Shown here: one piece after another, positions 33,576 to 44,546 of the stretch
How positions within the stretch are numbered: the first letter of the stretch is position 1
Layout of the letters: every line of letters starts with the position of its first letter
Origin: Kribbella antiqua
Lineage (GTDB): Bacteria; Actinomycetota; Actinomycetes; Propionibacteriales; Kribbellaceae
Assembly: GCF_004345665.1 (NCBI RefSeq)
Contig: NZ_SLWR01000014.1
Span: 1 to 64,000, forward strand
Length of the DNA stretch: 64,000 bases
Direction of reading: 5' to 3'
Program-made: the position numbers and the translations under genes
The notes under the pieces: model-generated
The model's input: only the letters and a program-made list of their open reading frames with translations
What the model was told of the DNA's origin: nothing
Database searches by the model: none

Positions 33576-33718
33576 ACCGGCGGGGAGTTTGTGATTGTTC
33601 AGAGATAAGCGTCGAGATAGCGGCTCGACGCGCCCGGGCGGACCCTGTTGACGCGGTTGGACCAGGGACTGACCAGAATGGGCACGAGCGCAGTACATAC
33701 CGCCGGAAGGGGCGAGTT

Positions 33719-34945
33719 GTGGCCGGAGAGAGCTGGGGCCGGGTAGCTGAGGACGGAACGGTCTTCGTACGGACCAAGGACGGTGAACGGGCAGTCGGCC
33801 AGTGGCCGGACGCGAACCCCGAGGAGGCTCTCGCCTTCTACACCCGCCGGTACGACGCGCTGGCGTTCGAGGTGGACCTGCTGGAGAAGCGGGTCCAGGC
33901 CGGCACCGTATCCCCCGACGACGCGCGGGCCGCGGTCAAGAAGGTGACGAGCTCGATCGACGAGGCGCAAGCGGTCGGCGACCTCGACGGCCTGCGGGCC
34001 CGGCTGGAGGCGCTCACCCCGCTGGTCGCGCAGCAGAAGGAGAAGCGCAAGGCCGAGCGGGCCGCGAAGGTCGAGGAGGCACGTTCCGCCAAGACCAAGA
34101 TCGCGACCGAGGCCGAGACGATCGCCGCCGGCACCGACTGGCGCCACGGCGTCACACGGCTGCGCGAACTCCTCGACGAGTGGAAAGCCCTCCCGCGGCT
34201 GGACAAGTCCAGTGACGACGAGCTGTGGCATCGCTTCTCTTCCGCGCGTACGACGTACACCCGGCATCGCAAGCAGCACTTCGCCGAGCTGTCCTCGAAG
34301 CGTGAGGAAGCCGCCGTGGTGAAGGAGCGGCTGGCGGCCGAGGCCGAGAGCCTCGCTTCGTCGAACGACTGGGGTCCGACGTCCGGCCGCTTCCGGGACC
34401 TCATGCGCCAGTGGAAGGCCGCCGGGCCCGCGCCGCGCGAGGTGGACGACAAGCTGTGGGCACGCTTCCGGGCCGCGCAGGACACGTTCTTCGGGGCGCG
34501 CGACGCCGTACAGGCCGAGGAGAACGCCGAGCAGGTGGAGAACCTGCAGGCCAAGGAAGCCCTGCTGGTGGAGATCGAGGCGATCCTCCCGGTCGAGGAC
34601 GCCAAGGTGGCGCGGGACCAGCTCCGCGAACTGCTCGACCGCTGGGACCAGATCGGCAAGGTCCCGCGCGACTCCATGCGCGCGATCGACTCCCGCCTGC
34701 GCGCCGTCGAACAGGCGGTCAAGGCGGCCGAGGACGAGGTCTGGAACCGCTCCAACCCCGAGGCCCGCGCCCGCGCCGAAGCCACGGTCAAGCAGCTCCA
34801 GTCCCTCATCGCCGACCTGGAGAAGCAGGCCGCCAAGGCCGAGTCACAGGGCAACACCCGGAAGGCAAACGAGGCCCGTGAAGCCATCGCCGCCCGCCGC
34901 GAATGGCTGACCCAAGCCCAAAACGCCCTCGCCGACTTCAGCTGA
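33719..34945 (+). CDS. DUF349 domain-containing protein
   Basis: 408 residues from GTG after GGAAGGGG. Nearly the whole chain is predicted helical and charged. It holds repeated DUF349 units with the pattern WKALPRLDKSSDDELWHRFSSA, WKAAGPAPREVDDKLWARF and WDQIGKVPRDSMRAIDSRL, each about 70 residues apart. The C-terminus is a coiled coil (IADLEKQAAKAESQG). DUF349 proteins near rel are conserved in actinobacteria; the function is unknown. In several relatives a peptidyl-prolyl isomerase gene lies nearby; here cassette 2 occupies that space. Confidence 0.85.
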   Translation: MAGESWGRVAEDGTVFVRTKDGERAVGQWPDANPEEALAFYTRRYDALAFEVDLLEKRVQAGTVSPDDARAAVKKVTSSIDEAQAVGDLDGLRARLEALTPLVAQQKEKRKAERAAKVEEARSAKTKIATEAETIAAGTDWRHGVTRLRELLDEWKALPRLDKSSDDELWHRFSSARTTYTRHRKQHFAELSSKREEAAVVKERLAAEAESLASSNDWGPTSGRFRDLMRQWKAAGPAPREVDDKLWARFRAAQDTFFGARDAVQAEENAEQVENLQAKEALLVEIEAILPVEDAKVARDQLRELLDRWDQIGKVPRDSMRAIDSRLRAVEQAVKAAEDEVWNRSNPEARARAEATVKQLQSLIADLEKQAAKAESQGNTRKANEAREAIAARREWLTQAQNALADFS

Positions 34946-34966
34946 CCCCCACCGCAATCCCCCTGC

Positions 34967-35000
34967 GACGATTCGTCAGGAGTACACGCGTCTGTGGATA
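34967..35000 (+). repeat. outer inverted repeat R1 of cassette 2
   Basis: A 34-base sequence starting GACGATTCGTCAGG and ending TCTGTGGATA. It matches the complement of R4 (36107-36140) at 30 of 34 positions by hand alignment. It lies 41 bases upstream of the DUF559 start. Its end TGTGGATAA equals the complement of the DnaA-box consensus TTATCCACA. Confidence 0.9.
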
Positions 35001-35040
35001 ACCGCCGACGTGTGCGGCGGGGTTCGCCGATCCTGCTGGG

Positions 35041-35982
35041 ATGTCTTGTTGCAATCCCCTGATGTTCTTCGACGGCAATCCGTTCACCCGGTCGGACGCG
35101 GCCGCCGCCGGCTGGTCGGTCAACAAGATCACCGCCCTTCTTCGCGACGGCTACATTCGGCGGCTGGTGCGCGGCGTCTACGTCGACGCGCTGGCCGCCG
35201 ACAGCATCGAGCTACGCGCTGCCGCCATCGCTCGGGTCGCTCCACCGGGCGCCGTCATCTGCCGACGGACCGCCGCATGGCTCTACGGCATCGACACCCT
35301 CGCTTTGCACGAGCACCGCGACCTGCCGAGCGTCGAGTGTGTGCGACCGCCACGACGGCGCGCCACCCGATTGCCACTTTCAGCCGGCCACAGCCAAACG
35401 CTTCTCCACGGTGATGTGGTCGAGCTCGGAGATCTTTCGGTGACAAGCCCGCTGGCAACAGCGGTCCATCTCGGCCGCCATCTGGATCGCCCCTTCGCAC
35501 TGTCAGCAATCGATTCCATGCTGCATGCCGGCTTGATCGGTCATGACAAACTCCGGGCGGCAGTCGAGCGCTACAAGCGGCATCCTGGCATCGCGCAGGC
35601 GCCTGAGCTCGTCGACCTGGCCGAACCGTTGACCGAATCGCCAGGAGAATCGTGGTTGCGACTACGCGTCATCGACGCCGGATTTCCCCGACCCGAAGTT
35701 CAGGTTGCCGTGTCGACCAGGCAACGCGAACGGCGAATCGACGTAGCCTTCCGTGGGGCTTGCCCGGATGGGCGTCGGCTCGGCCTTGAATACGACAGTG
35801 ACCGATGGCACTCAGATGACCGAGCCGACACCCGCGACAGCGCCCGACGAGACGAGCTCGAGGAGGTCGGTTGGCTGATTCTTCCGGTCCGCCGGGGCGA
35901 TGTCCTGGGCCGCAACCCCGCTTTGGAGCTGGCCATCGGCGAAGCGCTGGGTATTCAGCCGCGCCTTCCCCGCCGTTGGTGA
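35041..35982 (+). CDS. AbiEi-like N-terminal domain plus DUF559 putative endonuclease, cassette 2
   Basis: 313 residues. The N-terminal 50 residues (NKITALLRDGYIRRLVRGVYV) form the winged-helix segment seen in AbiEi-type antitoxins. The middle part includes RTAAWLYGID and SPLATAVHLGRHLDR. The C-terminal DUF559/Vsr-like domain shows the PD-(D/E)XK pattern D234 (RIDVAF), E250 and D252 (GLEYDSDRWH), then H257 and the basic RRDELEEVGW. It has the same architecture as the gene at 12157-13113 but low identity. The family is common and multi-copy in actinobacteria, without a proven role. An ATG at 35062 is an alternative start. No toxin gene is adjacent. Confidence 0.75.
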   Translation: MSCCNPLMFFDGNPFTRSDAAAAGWSVNKITALLRDGYIRRLVRGVYVDALAADSIELRAAAIARVAPPGAVICRRTAAWLYGIDTLALHEHRDLPSVECVRPPRRRATRLPLSAGHSQTLLHGDVVELGDLSVTSPLATAVHLGRHLDRPFALSAIDSMLHAGLIGHDKLRAAVERYKRHPGIAQAPELVDLAEPLTESPGESWLRLRVIDAGFPRPEVQVAVSTRQRERRIDVAFRGACPDGRRLGLEYDSDRWHSDDRADTRDSARRDELEEVGWLILPVRRGDVLGRNPALELAIGEALGIQPRLPRRW

Positions 35983-35995
35983 ATCCGACCCCTCG

Positions 35996-36024
35996 TCCAC
36001 AGACGCATGTACTTCTGACGAACC
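35996..36024 (-). repeat. internal repeat R2 of cassette 2
   Basis: A 29-base copy in the minus orientation (TCCACAGACGCATG...TGACGAACC), 13 bases after the DUF559 stop. Its complement shares TTCGTCAGAAGTACA with R3. Confidence 0.88.
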
Positions 36025-36057
36025 GCCGGGGAAGAGGAGGGCGGCGGCAAAAGGCAG

Positions 36058-36087
36058 CGATTCGTCAGAAGTACACGGCATTGTGGA
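36058..36087 (+). repeat. internal repeat R3 of cassette 2
   Basis: A 30-base copy in the plus orientation, CGATTCGTCAGAAGTACA then GGCATTGTGGA. With R2 and R4 it forms two inverted pairs within 145 bases, so this stretch can fold into hairpins. Confidence 0.88.
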
Positions 36088-36106
36088 CGGCTGCACACCG
36101 CCCACA

Positions 36107-36140
36107 TATCCACAGGCGCATGTACTTGTGACGAATCGTC
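36107..36140 (-). repeat. outer inverted repeat R4 of cassette 2
   Basis: A 34-base copy in the minus orientation (TATCCACAGGCGCATG...GACGAATCGTC), the partner of R1. It ends 15 bases before the rel stop codon. Confidence 0.9.
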
Positions 36141-36155
36141 GGGGAGAAGCTGGGG

Positions 36156-38558
<2,403 letters not shown>

Positions 38559-38676
38559 GTTGTGTCCCTCCGCCGACAGAGCACCAGTCTAGGGGGAACC
38601 AGCCAACGGGGCAGAAACCCCCTGTGGACAACACGCCGAGCCACCCTGCGACTGCACAGCGTAATACCCTGAGTAC

Positions 38677-39216
38677 TCAGACTGTCACGAGGGCTGTCAG
38701 TTGTTCGCCGGACAGGCGCTCGCGGCCGGGCAGGAAGGACAGCTCGAGAAGCACCGTGGTGCCGTGCACCTCGGCCTCGAACCGGCGGATCAGGCGCAGA
38801 CAGGCCTCGATGGTCCCGCCGGTGGCGAGGACGTCGTCGATGATCAGCACGCGGTCGCCGGGAGCGAAGGCGTCCTGGTGCACCTCGATGGTCGCCTCGC
38901 CGTACTCCAGCGCATACGATTCCTCGTACGTCGCCGCCGGCAGCTTGCCCTTCTTCCGCACCGGCACGAATCCGGCGCCGAGGGCGAGCGCGACCGGCGC
39001 GGCCAGGATGAAGCCGCGGGCCTCGATCCCGACCACCTTGTCCACCACCGGCCGGCCGTCGTCATCCGTACCGGTCGCGGCCAGCGCCTCGACGACCTGC
39101 GCGAATCCGCTGTTGTCGGCCAGCAGCGGGGTGATGTCCTTGAAAATCACCCCGGCCTGCGGGTAGTCCGGGATGTCGCGGATGCCGTCCTTCAGGACCT
39201 GCTCGAGCGACCGCAT
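38677..39216 (-). CDS. apt: adenine phosphoribosyltransferase
   Basis: Converts adenine and PRPP to AMP in purine salvage. 179 residues with FKDITPLLAD, GIEARGFILA, PVRKKGKLP and the PRPP-binding loop RVLIIDDVLATGGTIEA. The ATG overlaps the secF stop as TGATG; a GTG directly upstream could also start it. Its stop lies in the palindrome CTGAGTACTCAG. The secD-secF-apt-rel order is typical of actinobacteria. Confidence 0.94.
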   Translation of the reverse strand: MRSLEQVLKDGIRDIPDYPQAGVIFKDITPLLADNSGFAQVVEALAATGTDDDGRPVVDKVVGIEARGFILAAPVALALGAGFVPVRKKGKLPAATYEESYALEYGEATIEVHQDAFAPGDRVLIIDDVLATGGTIEACLRLIRRFEAEVHGTTVLLELSFLPGRERLSGEQLTALVTV

Positions 39217-40382
39217 CACTTGCCGCGCTTCGAACGCGGCTTACGCGACGGCTGCGGCCGCCCGGACCCGGTCGCCTTCATCGGCCGAGCCGCCGGCGTC
39301 GGCGCCGTACCACTGGAGGGCTGCTTGCGAGCGGGCCGCGGCTCGTCCTGCACCCGCGGTGTCCCTGCCCCAACGGTGGCAACCGCCGGAGCCACCGCGG
39401 CGGCCGCCTTCTTGGCGGTCACCCGGCGGTTCAGAGCCTGCATGCCCGGCTCGCGCTCCTTGAAGACCGCGAGCAGCGCCGGCGCGATGAAGATCGACGA
39501 GTACGCACCGACGGCGATACCGACGAACAGCGCCAGCGACAGGTCCTTCAACGGCCCGGTCCCCAGTACGACGGTGCCGACGACGAGGATCGCCGCAACC
39601 GGCAGCAGCGCCGTCACCGTCGTGTTGATCGACCGTACGACGGTCTGGTTGACGGCGAGGTTGGTCGCGTCGGAGTAGGTGAACCGGTTGGACCCGGTGA
39701 TGCCCCGGGTGTTCTCCCGGACCTTGTCGAACACCACGACCGTGTCGTAGAGCGAGTAACCCAGAATCGTCAGTACGCCGATCACGGTTGCCGGCGTGAC
39801 ATCGAAGCCGACCAGCGCGTACACGCCGACCGTGATCGTCACGTCATGGACCAGCGCGATGATGGCAGCCATCGAGGCCTTGGGCTCGCGGAAGTACGCC
39901 CAGATCACCAGGAAGACCAGCCCCAGGAACACCACCAGCGCCCAGATCGCCTTGTCGGCGATCTGCCGGCCCCAGGAGGCGCCGATCTGCTGCGACGTCA
40001 CCTGGTTGAGCGTGACTCCGGCTTCCTTGGCGATCGCGGCGCGGACCTTGGCGACGTCGTCCTGGCCCAGCGGCTTGGTCTGCACCCGGACTTTGTCGGC
40101 GCCGATGGTGGTGACCACCGGGTCGCCGAGGTCCTTGGCGTTGGTCGCCTTCACCGCGCTGGTGAAGTCGTCGACCGTGCTGCCGGTGACCTTCACATTG
40201 GCCTGGTACTCGACGCCGCCCTTGAACTCGATGCCCAGGGCCAGGCCGCGGGCGAACAGCCCGACCAGCGACAAGGCCACCAGGATCAGCGAGACGGTGA
40301 ACCAGAGCTTGCGATTGCCGATGAAGTCGTAGGAGATCTCACCGCGGTGGAGCTTGGCACCGATCTGTCCGAGCTTCGACAT
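39216..40382 (-). CDS. secF: protein translocase subunit SecF
   Basis: 388 residues with six membrane helices. The first (SLILVALSLVGLFARGLALG) is followed by GIEFKGGVEYQ and the periplasmic P1 loop. The conserved TPATVIGVLTILGYSLYDTVVVFD and SINTTVTALLPV lie in the membrane core. The C-terminal 80 residues are basic and Pro/Ala-rich, unlike short bacterial SecF tails. With SecD it uses the proton-motive force to pull exported proteins outward. Its ATG shares a base with the secD stop (TGATG). Confidence 0.95.
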   Translation of the reverse strand: MSKLGQIGAKLHRGEISYDFIGNRKLWFTVSLILVALSLVGLFARGLALGIEFKGGVEYQANVKVTGSTVDDFTSAVKATNAKDLGDPVVTTIGADKVRVQTKPLGQDDVAKVRAAIAKEAGVTLNQVTSQQIGASWGRQIADKAIWALVVFLGLVFLVIWAYFREPKASMAAIIALVHDVTITVGVYALVGFDVTPATVIGVLTILGYSLYDTVVVFDKVRENTRGITGSNRFTYSDATNLAVNQTVVRSINTTVTALLPVAAILVVGTVVLGTGPLKDLSLALFVGIAVGAYSSIFIAPALLAVFKEREPGMQALNRRVTAKKAAAAVAPAVATVGAGTPRVQDEPRPARKQPSSGTAPTPAARPMKATGSGRPQPSRKPRSKRGK

Positions 40383-42136
40383 CAGACCTCCCCTCCAACC
40401 GGCTTGCGCGTCGACGGCTTGGCCGGACGCGGCGCCGGCTTCATCTGACCGGGCAGCCGCTCCACCCCGAGATGCTCAGGGTCCAGACCGGACAGCTTGT
40501 GCCCGTGGCCGAAGAAGTCGGTCCGGGCCAGCAGCGTGACCAGCGGCTTGGTGAACAGGAACACGATCAGCAAGTCGAGCAGCGTGGTCAGTCCGAGCGT
40601 GAACGCGAAGCCGCGGACACTGCCGATCGCCAGGATGTAGAGCACCACCGCGGCGAGCAGCGAGATCGAGTCGGCCGCGATGATCGTGTGCTTGGCCCGG
40701 GCCCAGCCGGTCTCCACCGACGACCGCAGACTGCGCCCCTCGCGCACTTCGTCGCGGAGTCGCTCGAAGTAGATGATGAACGAGTCCGCGGTGATACCGA
40801 CGGCCACGATCAGACCGGCGATACCGGCCAGCGTCAGGGTGAACCCGATCGCCTTGCCGAGCAGTACGACGAGCGCGTACGTGAGTACGCCGGCGATGCC
40901 CAGCGACGCCACCACCACGAGCCCCAGGCCGCGGTAGTACAGGAACGAGAAGATGACGACCAGGGCGAGGCCGATGAGGCCGGCCCAGATGCCCGCGGAC
41001 AGCTGGTCACCACCGAGCTGCGGCGACACCGTCTCGACCGAGGAGATGTCGAACGACACCGGCAGCGCGCCGTACTTCAGCACGTTTGCCAGGTCGCGGG
41101 CCTCGGCCTCGGTGAAGGTACCGGTGATCTGCGCCTGACCGCCGGGGATCGCCTGGCTCACGCTCGGCGTGGAGATGGTCTCGCCGTCGAGCACGATCGC
41201 GAACAGGTTCTGGCCCTCGCCGCGAGCGGCGATGTTCTGGGTGGCCTTGAAGAACTTGTCGCCGCCCTCGCCGGTGAACTTCAGGTTCACCTGCCACTGG
41301 AAGCCGCCCTGGGGGATGCCCGCGCTGGCGTCGGACAGGTCGGTGCCCTTCAGGATCGCCGGGCCGAGCAGGTACTTGTACGTCCCCTGCCGGTCACACG
41401 CGAACAGCGGCTTGTTCGGGTCGTCGGTCTGCTCGGTACCGCACTTGTACGACGCGAACGCCGCCTGCGTGGCGGCGTCGGGGACGTAAGCCAGTGGGTC
41501 CGACGGGGTCGTCGTACTCGGCGTGGTGCTGGCGCCAGGAGTCGCCGACGCCGCCGGGGTGCTCGCCTTGGCGGTCGGCGTGGGCGTCGGGGTCGGCGTG
41601 GCACCGCCGAGTGCGCTGCTCCAGCCCCGGCCGTTCGGCGTGCTGCTCGGCTTCACGGTCGCGGTGCTGCTCGGCTTGACCGTGGTGCTGGGCTTCGGCG
41701 TCGTGCTCGGCTTCGGAGTGCCGGTGGCGGTGGGCGTCGGTGTCGGCACCGGCGCCGCGGCCTGAGCGTCGTACACGATCCGGAAGTAGAGCAGTGCGGT
41801 CTGGCCGACCTGCTTCACCAGGCTGTCCTGGTTGGCACCCGGGACCGCCACGTTGATGTGGTCGCGCCCGGAGGTGGTGATGTCGGCCTCGGCGACACCC
41901 GCCCCGTTGACCCGCTGGGAGATGATGTTCTTCGCCTCGTTCAGCTGGTCCGCGGTGACCGAGCCACCGCCCGCGATGGACTTCGCGGTCAGCGTGATGG
42001 TGGTGCCACCACGCAGGTCCAGGCCGAGCTTGGGTCCCCAGGTCTTGGTGATCGCCATGATCCCGAACAGCAGGACCACGATGACCGCCAGGACGATCAG
42101 GTTCCGCCCGGGGCGGGATGTCGTCGTCGTTGCCAC
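40382..42136 (-). CDS. secD: protein translocase subunit SecD
   Basis: 584 residues. Helix 1 (LIVLAVIVVLLFGIMAI) is followed by LGLDLRGGTTITL, the hallmark D1 motif, a P1 periplasmic domain and five further helices with GITADSFIIYFERLRDE. A stretch of about 87 residues (127-213) rich in Pro, Thr and Ser (TPTPTATGTPKPSTT and similar) is inserted in P1 and is absent from most SecD proteins. It should lie outside the membrane as a flexible or glycosylatable linker. The gene is coupled to secF; yajC lies 82 bases upstream. Confidence 0.95.
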   Translation of the reverse strand: MATTTTSRPGRNLIVLAVIVVLLFGIMAITKTWGPKLGLDLRGGTTITLTAKSIAGGGSVTADQLNEAKNIISQRVNGAGVAEADITTSGRDHINVAVPGANQDSLVKQVGQTALLYFRIVYDAQAAAPVPTPTPTATGTPKPSTTPKPSTTVKPSSTATVKPSSTPNGRGWSSALGGATPTPTPTPTAKASTPAASATPGASTTPSTTTPSDPLAYVPDAATQAAFASYKCGTEQTDDPNKPLFACDRQGTYKYLLGPAILKGTDLSDASAGIPQGGFQWQVNLKFTGEGGDKFFKATQNIAARGEGQNLFAIVLDGETISTPSVSQAIPGGQAQITGTFTEAEARDLANVLKYGALPVSFDISSVETVSPQLGGDQLSAGIWAGLIGLALVVIFSFLYYRGLGLVVVASLGIAGVLTYALVVLLGKAIGFTLTLAGIAGLIVAVGITADSFIIYFERLRDEVREGRSLRSSVETGWARAKHTIIAADSISLLAAVVLYILAIGSVRGFAFTLGLTTLLDLLIVFLFTKPLVTLLARTDFFGHGHKLSGLDPEHLGVERLPGQMKPAPRPAKPSTRKPVGGEV

Positions 42137-42218
42137 GTCAGATTCAACCTTTGTGCTTCTGGGCGCGCCGCACCGTCTTGTGGACGCTGGTCACGCCGTA
42201 CGCCGTAGGGACGGGAAA

Positions 42219-42692
42219 TCAGTTCTCGGTGTGCGTCGGCGGCAGCTTCGGCGCGTCCTGCACCTTGCTGTCGGCCTTGTCCTTACCGGCGTCCGGGACA
42301 TCGACCGGGTCCTTCGCCTCCGCGGCCGGCTCTTCGACGGCCTCGACAGCTTCATCGGTCGCGTCGTCGGCGGTCAGCTCCTCAGCCGCGGCGTCGTCGT
42401 CCGGGATCACCCGGCCGACCGCGGCCTTGACCACCTGGACCAGCACGCCCTCGGAGATCTCCAGCGTCACGTACTCGTCGTCGGTCTCCTCGACGATGCC
42501 GACCAGTCCACTGGTGGTGATCACCTTGGTGCCCGGGGTGAGCGAGGCGACCGTCTCGGCCTGCCGCTGGCGTTGCTTGCGCTGCGTGCGGCTCATGAAC
42601 CAGATCATCCCGACGATCAGGATCAGCGGCAGCAGCAGCGTGAAGCCGGAGCCACCCCCGGAGGAGGCCATCGGTACGGCGATCAGTTGCAT
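42219..42692 (-). CDS. yajC: preprotein translocase subunit YajC
   Basis: 157 residues: one N-terminal transmembrane helix (FTLLLPLILIVGMIWFM), the basic RTQRKQRQRQ, a small beta domain (SLTPGTKVITTSGLVGIVEE), then a long acidic Ala/Glu/Asp tail of about 70 residues. It associates with SecDF. The ribosome site before the ATG is poor. The 179-base gap to ruvB holds no clear feature other than short palindromes such as GACCTGAGGTC. Confidence 0.9.
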   Translation of the reverse strand: MQLIAVPMASSGGGSGFTLLLPLILIVGMIWFMSRTQRKQRQRQAETVASLTPGTKVITTSGLVGIVEETDDEYVTLEISEGVLVQVVKAAVGRVIPDDDAAAEELTADDATDEAVEAVEEPAAEAKDPVDVPDAGKDKADSKVQDAPKLPPTHTEN

Positions 42693-42871
42693 CGGGACTC
42701 AAAATCCTTCGTCATCGGGAGTACGGGCGCCGCGCACACGCTCTGCAGCGCGCAAATCGCAGCGGAATAGACCTGAGGTCAGGCCACCGGGGAGTCTAAC
42801 CCTGAGCGGCAACAATCGCCTCATGACACCGGGTCACGTTTGAGTTACTCGGCCCCTTGCCTTGGAGATAC

Positions 42872-43918
42872 TTATTCGTCGTCGAAGAGAGTGTCCGCGA
42901 ACGTGGCGCCCTTCGGGACTTTCAGGCCGATATGCCGCCAGGCCGCGGGCGTGGCGACGCGGCCGCGCGGCGTACGAGCCAGATAGCCGGACCGGACCAG
43001 GAATGGTTCGGCCACTTCCTCCACGGTCTCACGTTCTTCGCCGACCGCAACCGCAAGCGTGGAAAGGCCGACCGGGCCTCCGCCGAAGCGGCGGCAGAGC
43101 GCATCCAGGACGGACCGGTCCAGCCGGTCCAGGCCCATCTTGTCCACTTCGTACAGCTCCAGCGCGGCCTTGGCCAGCGCGAGCGTGATGATGCCGTCCG
43201 CGCGTACTTCGGCGTAGTCGCGGACCCGGCGGAGCAGCCGGTTCGCGATTCGCGGCGTACCGCGGGACCGGGACGCGATCTCGGCCGCGCCCTCCGGCGT
43301 GATGTCGACCTCGAGCAGCGCCGCCGATCGGTTGACGATCTTCTCCAACTCGGCGGCGTCGTAGAACTCCAGATGGCCGGTGAAGCCGAACCGGTCCCGC
43401 AGCGGACCCGGCAGCAGCCCGGCCCGGGTGGTCGCGCCGACGAGCGTGAATGGCGGGATCTCCAGCGGGATCGCAGTCGCGCCCGGGCCCTTCCCGACGA
43501 TCACATCGACGCGGAAGTCCTCCATCGCCATATAGAGCAGTTCCTCGGCGGGCCGCGACATCCGGTGGATCTCGTCGAGGAACAGCACCTCGCCCTCGCT
43601 CAGGCCGGACAGGATCGCGGCCAGGTCACCGGCGTGCTGGATCGCTGGACCGCTGGTCACCCGCAGTGGCGCGGACATCTCGCTCGCGATGATCATCGCG
43701 AGCGTCGTCTTGCCGAGGCCGGGCGGACCGGACAGCAGCACGTGATCCGGCGTCCGGTTGCGGCCGCGGGCGGCGTGCAGGACCAGCTCGAGCTGCTCGC
43801 TGACCCGGCGCTGACCGCCGAACTCGGCCAGGGTTCGTGGCCGCAGGGCGGACTCGATCTTGCGTTCCTCGAGATCCACCGCGTCCGCGGAGACCAGCGG
43901 CCGGACGTTGTCTTCCAT
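42872..43918 (-). CDS. ruvB: Holliday junction branch-migration helicase RuvB
   Basis: 348 residues. The AAA+ core carries GPPGLGKTTLAMIIA (Walker A), LFLDEIHRM (Walker B) and GATTRAGLLPGPLRDRFG (sensor 1 and arginine finger region). The C-terminal winged helix includes GGGPVGLSTLAVAVGEE and PRGRVATPAAWRHIG. It drives branch migration as a hexamer with RuvA. The start follows ruvA by 3 bases; the operon is ruvCAB. Confidence 0.97.
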   Translation of the reverse strand: MEDNVRPLVSADAVDLEERKIESALRPRTLAEFGGQRRVSEQLELVLHAARGRNRTPDHVLLSGPPGLGKTTLAMIIASEMSAPLRVTSGPAIQHAGDLAAILSGLSEGEVLFLDEIHRMSRPAEELLYMAMEDFRVDVIVGKGPGATAIPLEIPPFTLVGATTRAGLLPGPLRDRFGFTGHLEFYDAAELEKIVNRSAALLEVDITPEGAAEIASRSRGTPRIANRLLRRVRDYAEVRADGIITLALAKAALELYEVDKMGLDRLDRSVLDALCRRFGGGPVGLSTLAVAVGEERETVEEVAEPFLVRSGYLARTPRGRVATPAAWRHIGLKVPKGATFADTLFDDE

Positions 43919-43921
43919 GTT

Positions 43922-44524
43922 CTATGCCTTCGACAGCACGCGCAGCGCAGCACGCAGCAGGTCGGGAACAGATGGGTTCGGGCTGTCGGCCGCCAGCGGC
44001 GACACCGCGGTCACCGCGTCCTCGGCGTCGCGAGCGGACCAGCCCAGGCCGACGAGGCCCGCGTGGACCTGCTCCCGCCAGGCCTCGGTCGCCTGCAGCG
44101 GCCGGCCGGTCACCGTCTTCGACGGCGCGCCGATCTTGTCCTTCAGCTCCAGCACGATCCGCTGCGCACCCTTCTTACCGATACCGGGCACCTTCACCAG
44201 CATCGCCAGGTCCTCGCTCGCGACCGCCTGCCGCAACTGATCCGGACTCAGTACGGCGAGCGCGGCCTGCGCCAGCTTGGGACCGACACCGGACGCTGTC
44301 TGCAGCAGCTCGAACAGGTTCTTCTCGTCGTCGTCGGAGAACCCGTACAGCGTCAGGGAGTCCTCCCGGACCACCATCGAGGTCGCGACCCGCGCCTCCT
44401 GCCCAGGCCGCAGACCGGCCAGCGTCCCAGGATGGCAGAAGACCTGCAGCCCCACTCCCCCGACCTCGATCACCGCACTGTCCACTCCGATGGCCGCCAC
44501 CGGCCCCCGCACAAACGCGATCAT
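43922..44524 (-). CDS. ruvA: Holliday junction-binding protein RuvA
   Basis: 200 residues from the ATG at 44524, seven bases after GGGAGG; a TTG two codons upstream is less likely. The N-terminal OB fold starts MIAFVRGPVAAIG, the helix-hairpin-helix region includes VPGIGKKGAQRIVLELKDK, and the C-terminal domain III with GLGWSARDAEDAVTAV contacts RuvB. It lies between ruvC and ruvB. Confidence 0.96.
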   Translation of the reverse strand: MIAFVRGPVAAIGVDSAVIEVGGVGLQVFCHPGTLAGLRPGQEARVATSMVVREDSLTLYGFSDDDEKNLFELLQTASGVGPKLAQAALAVLSPDQLRQAVASEDLAMLVKVPGIGKKGAQRIVLELKDKIGAPSKTVTGRPLQATEAWREQVHAGLVGLGWSARDAEDAVTAVSPLAADSPNPSVPDLLRAALRVLSKA

Positions 44525-44546
44525 CGCCAACCTCCCAGGCTCCGGC

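Larger units (their letters stand above)
34967..36140. mobile_element. candidate inverted-repeat-bounded cassette carrying a DUF559 gene (cassette 2)
   Basis: The 1174-base segment is bounded by 34-base inverted repeats (30/34 identical), and contains one DUF559 gene and two further internal copies of the repeat. It sits between the DUF349 gene and rel, in otherwise conserved housekeeping synteny. No target duplication was recognised and no known transposase is encoded, so mobility is inferred. Other explanations are dispersed intergenic repeats that happen to flank the gene, or repeats recognised by the encoded protein. Confidence 0.4.

Noticed and set aside
33484..33718. T-box or other tRNA-sensing leader for the hisS-aspS unit
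   Set aside because: Short inverted repeats exist, but no T-box sequence or specifier stem was recognised, and the MBL gene comes first.
34967..36140. Replication origin suggested by several DnaA-like boxes
   Set aside because: Only four boxes in the repeats, and no dnaA, dnaN, gyrase or AT-rich unwinding region nearby.
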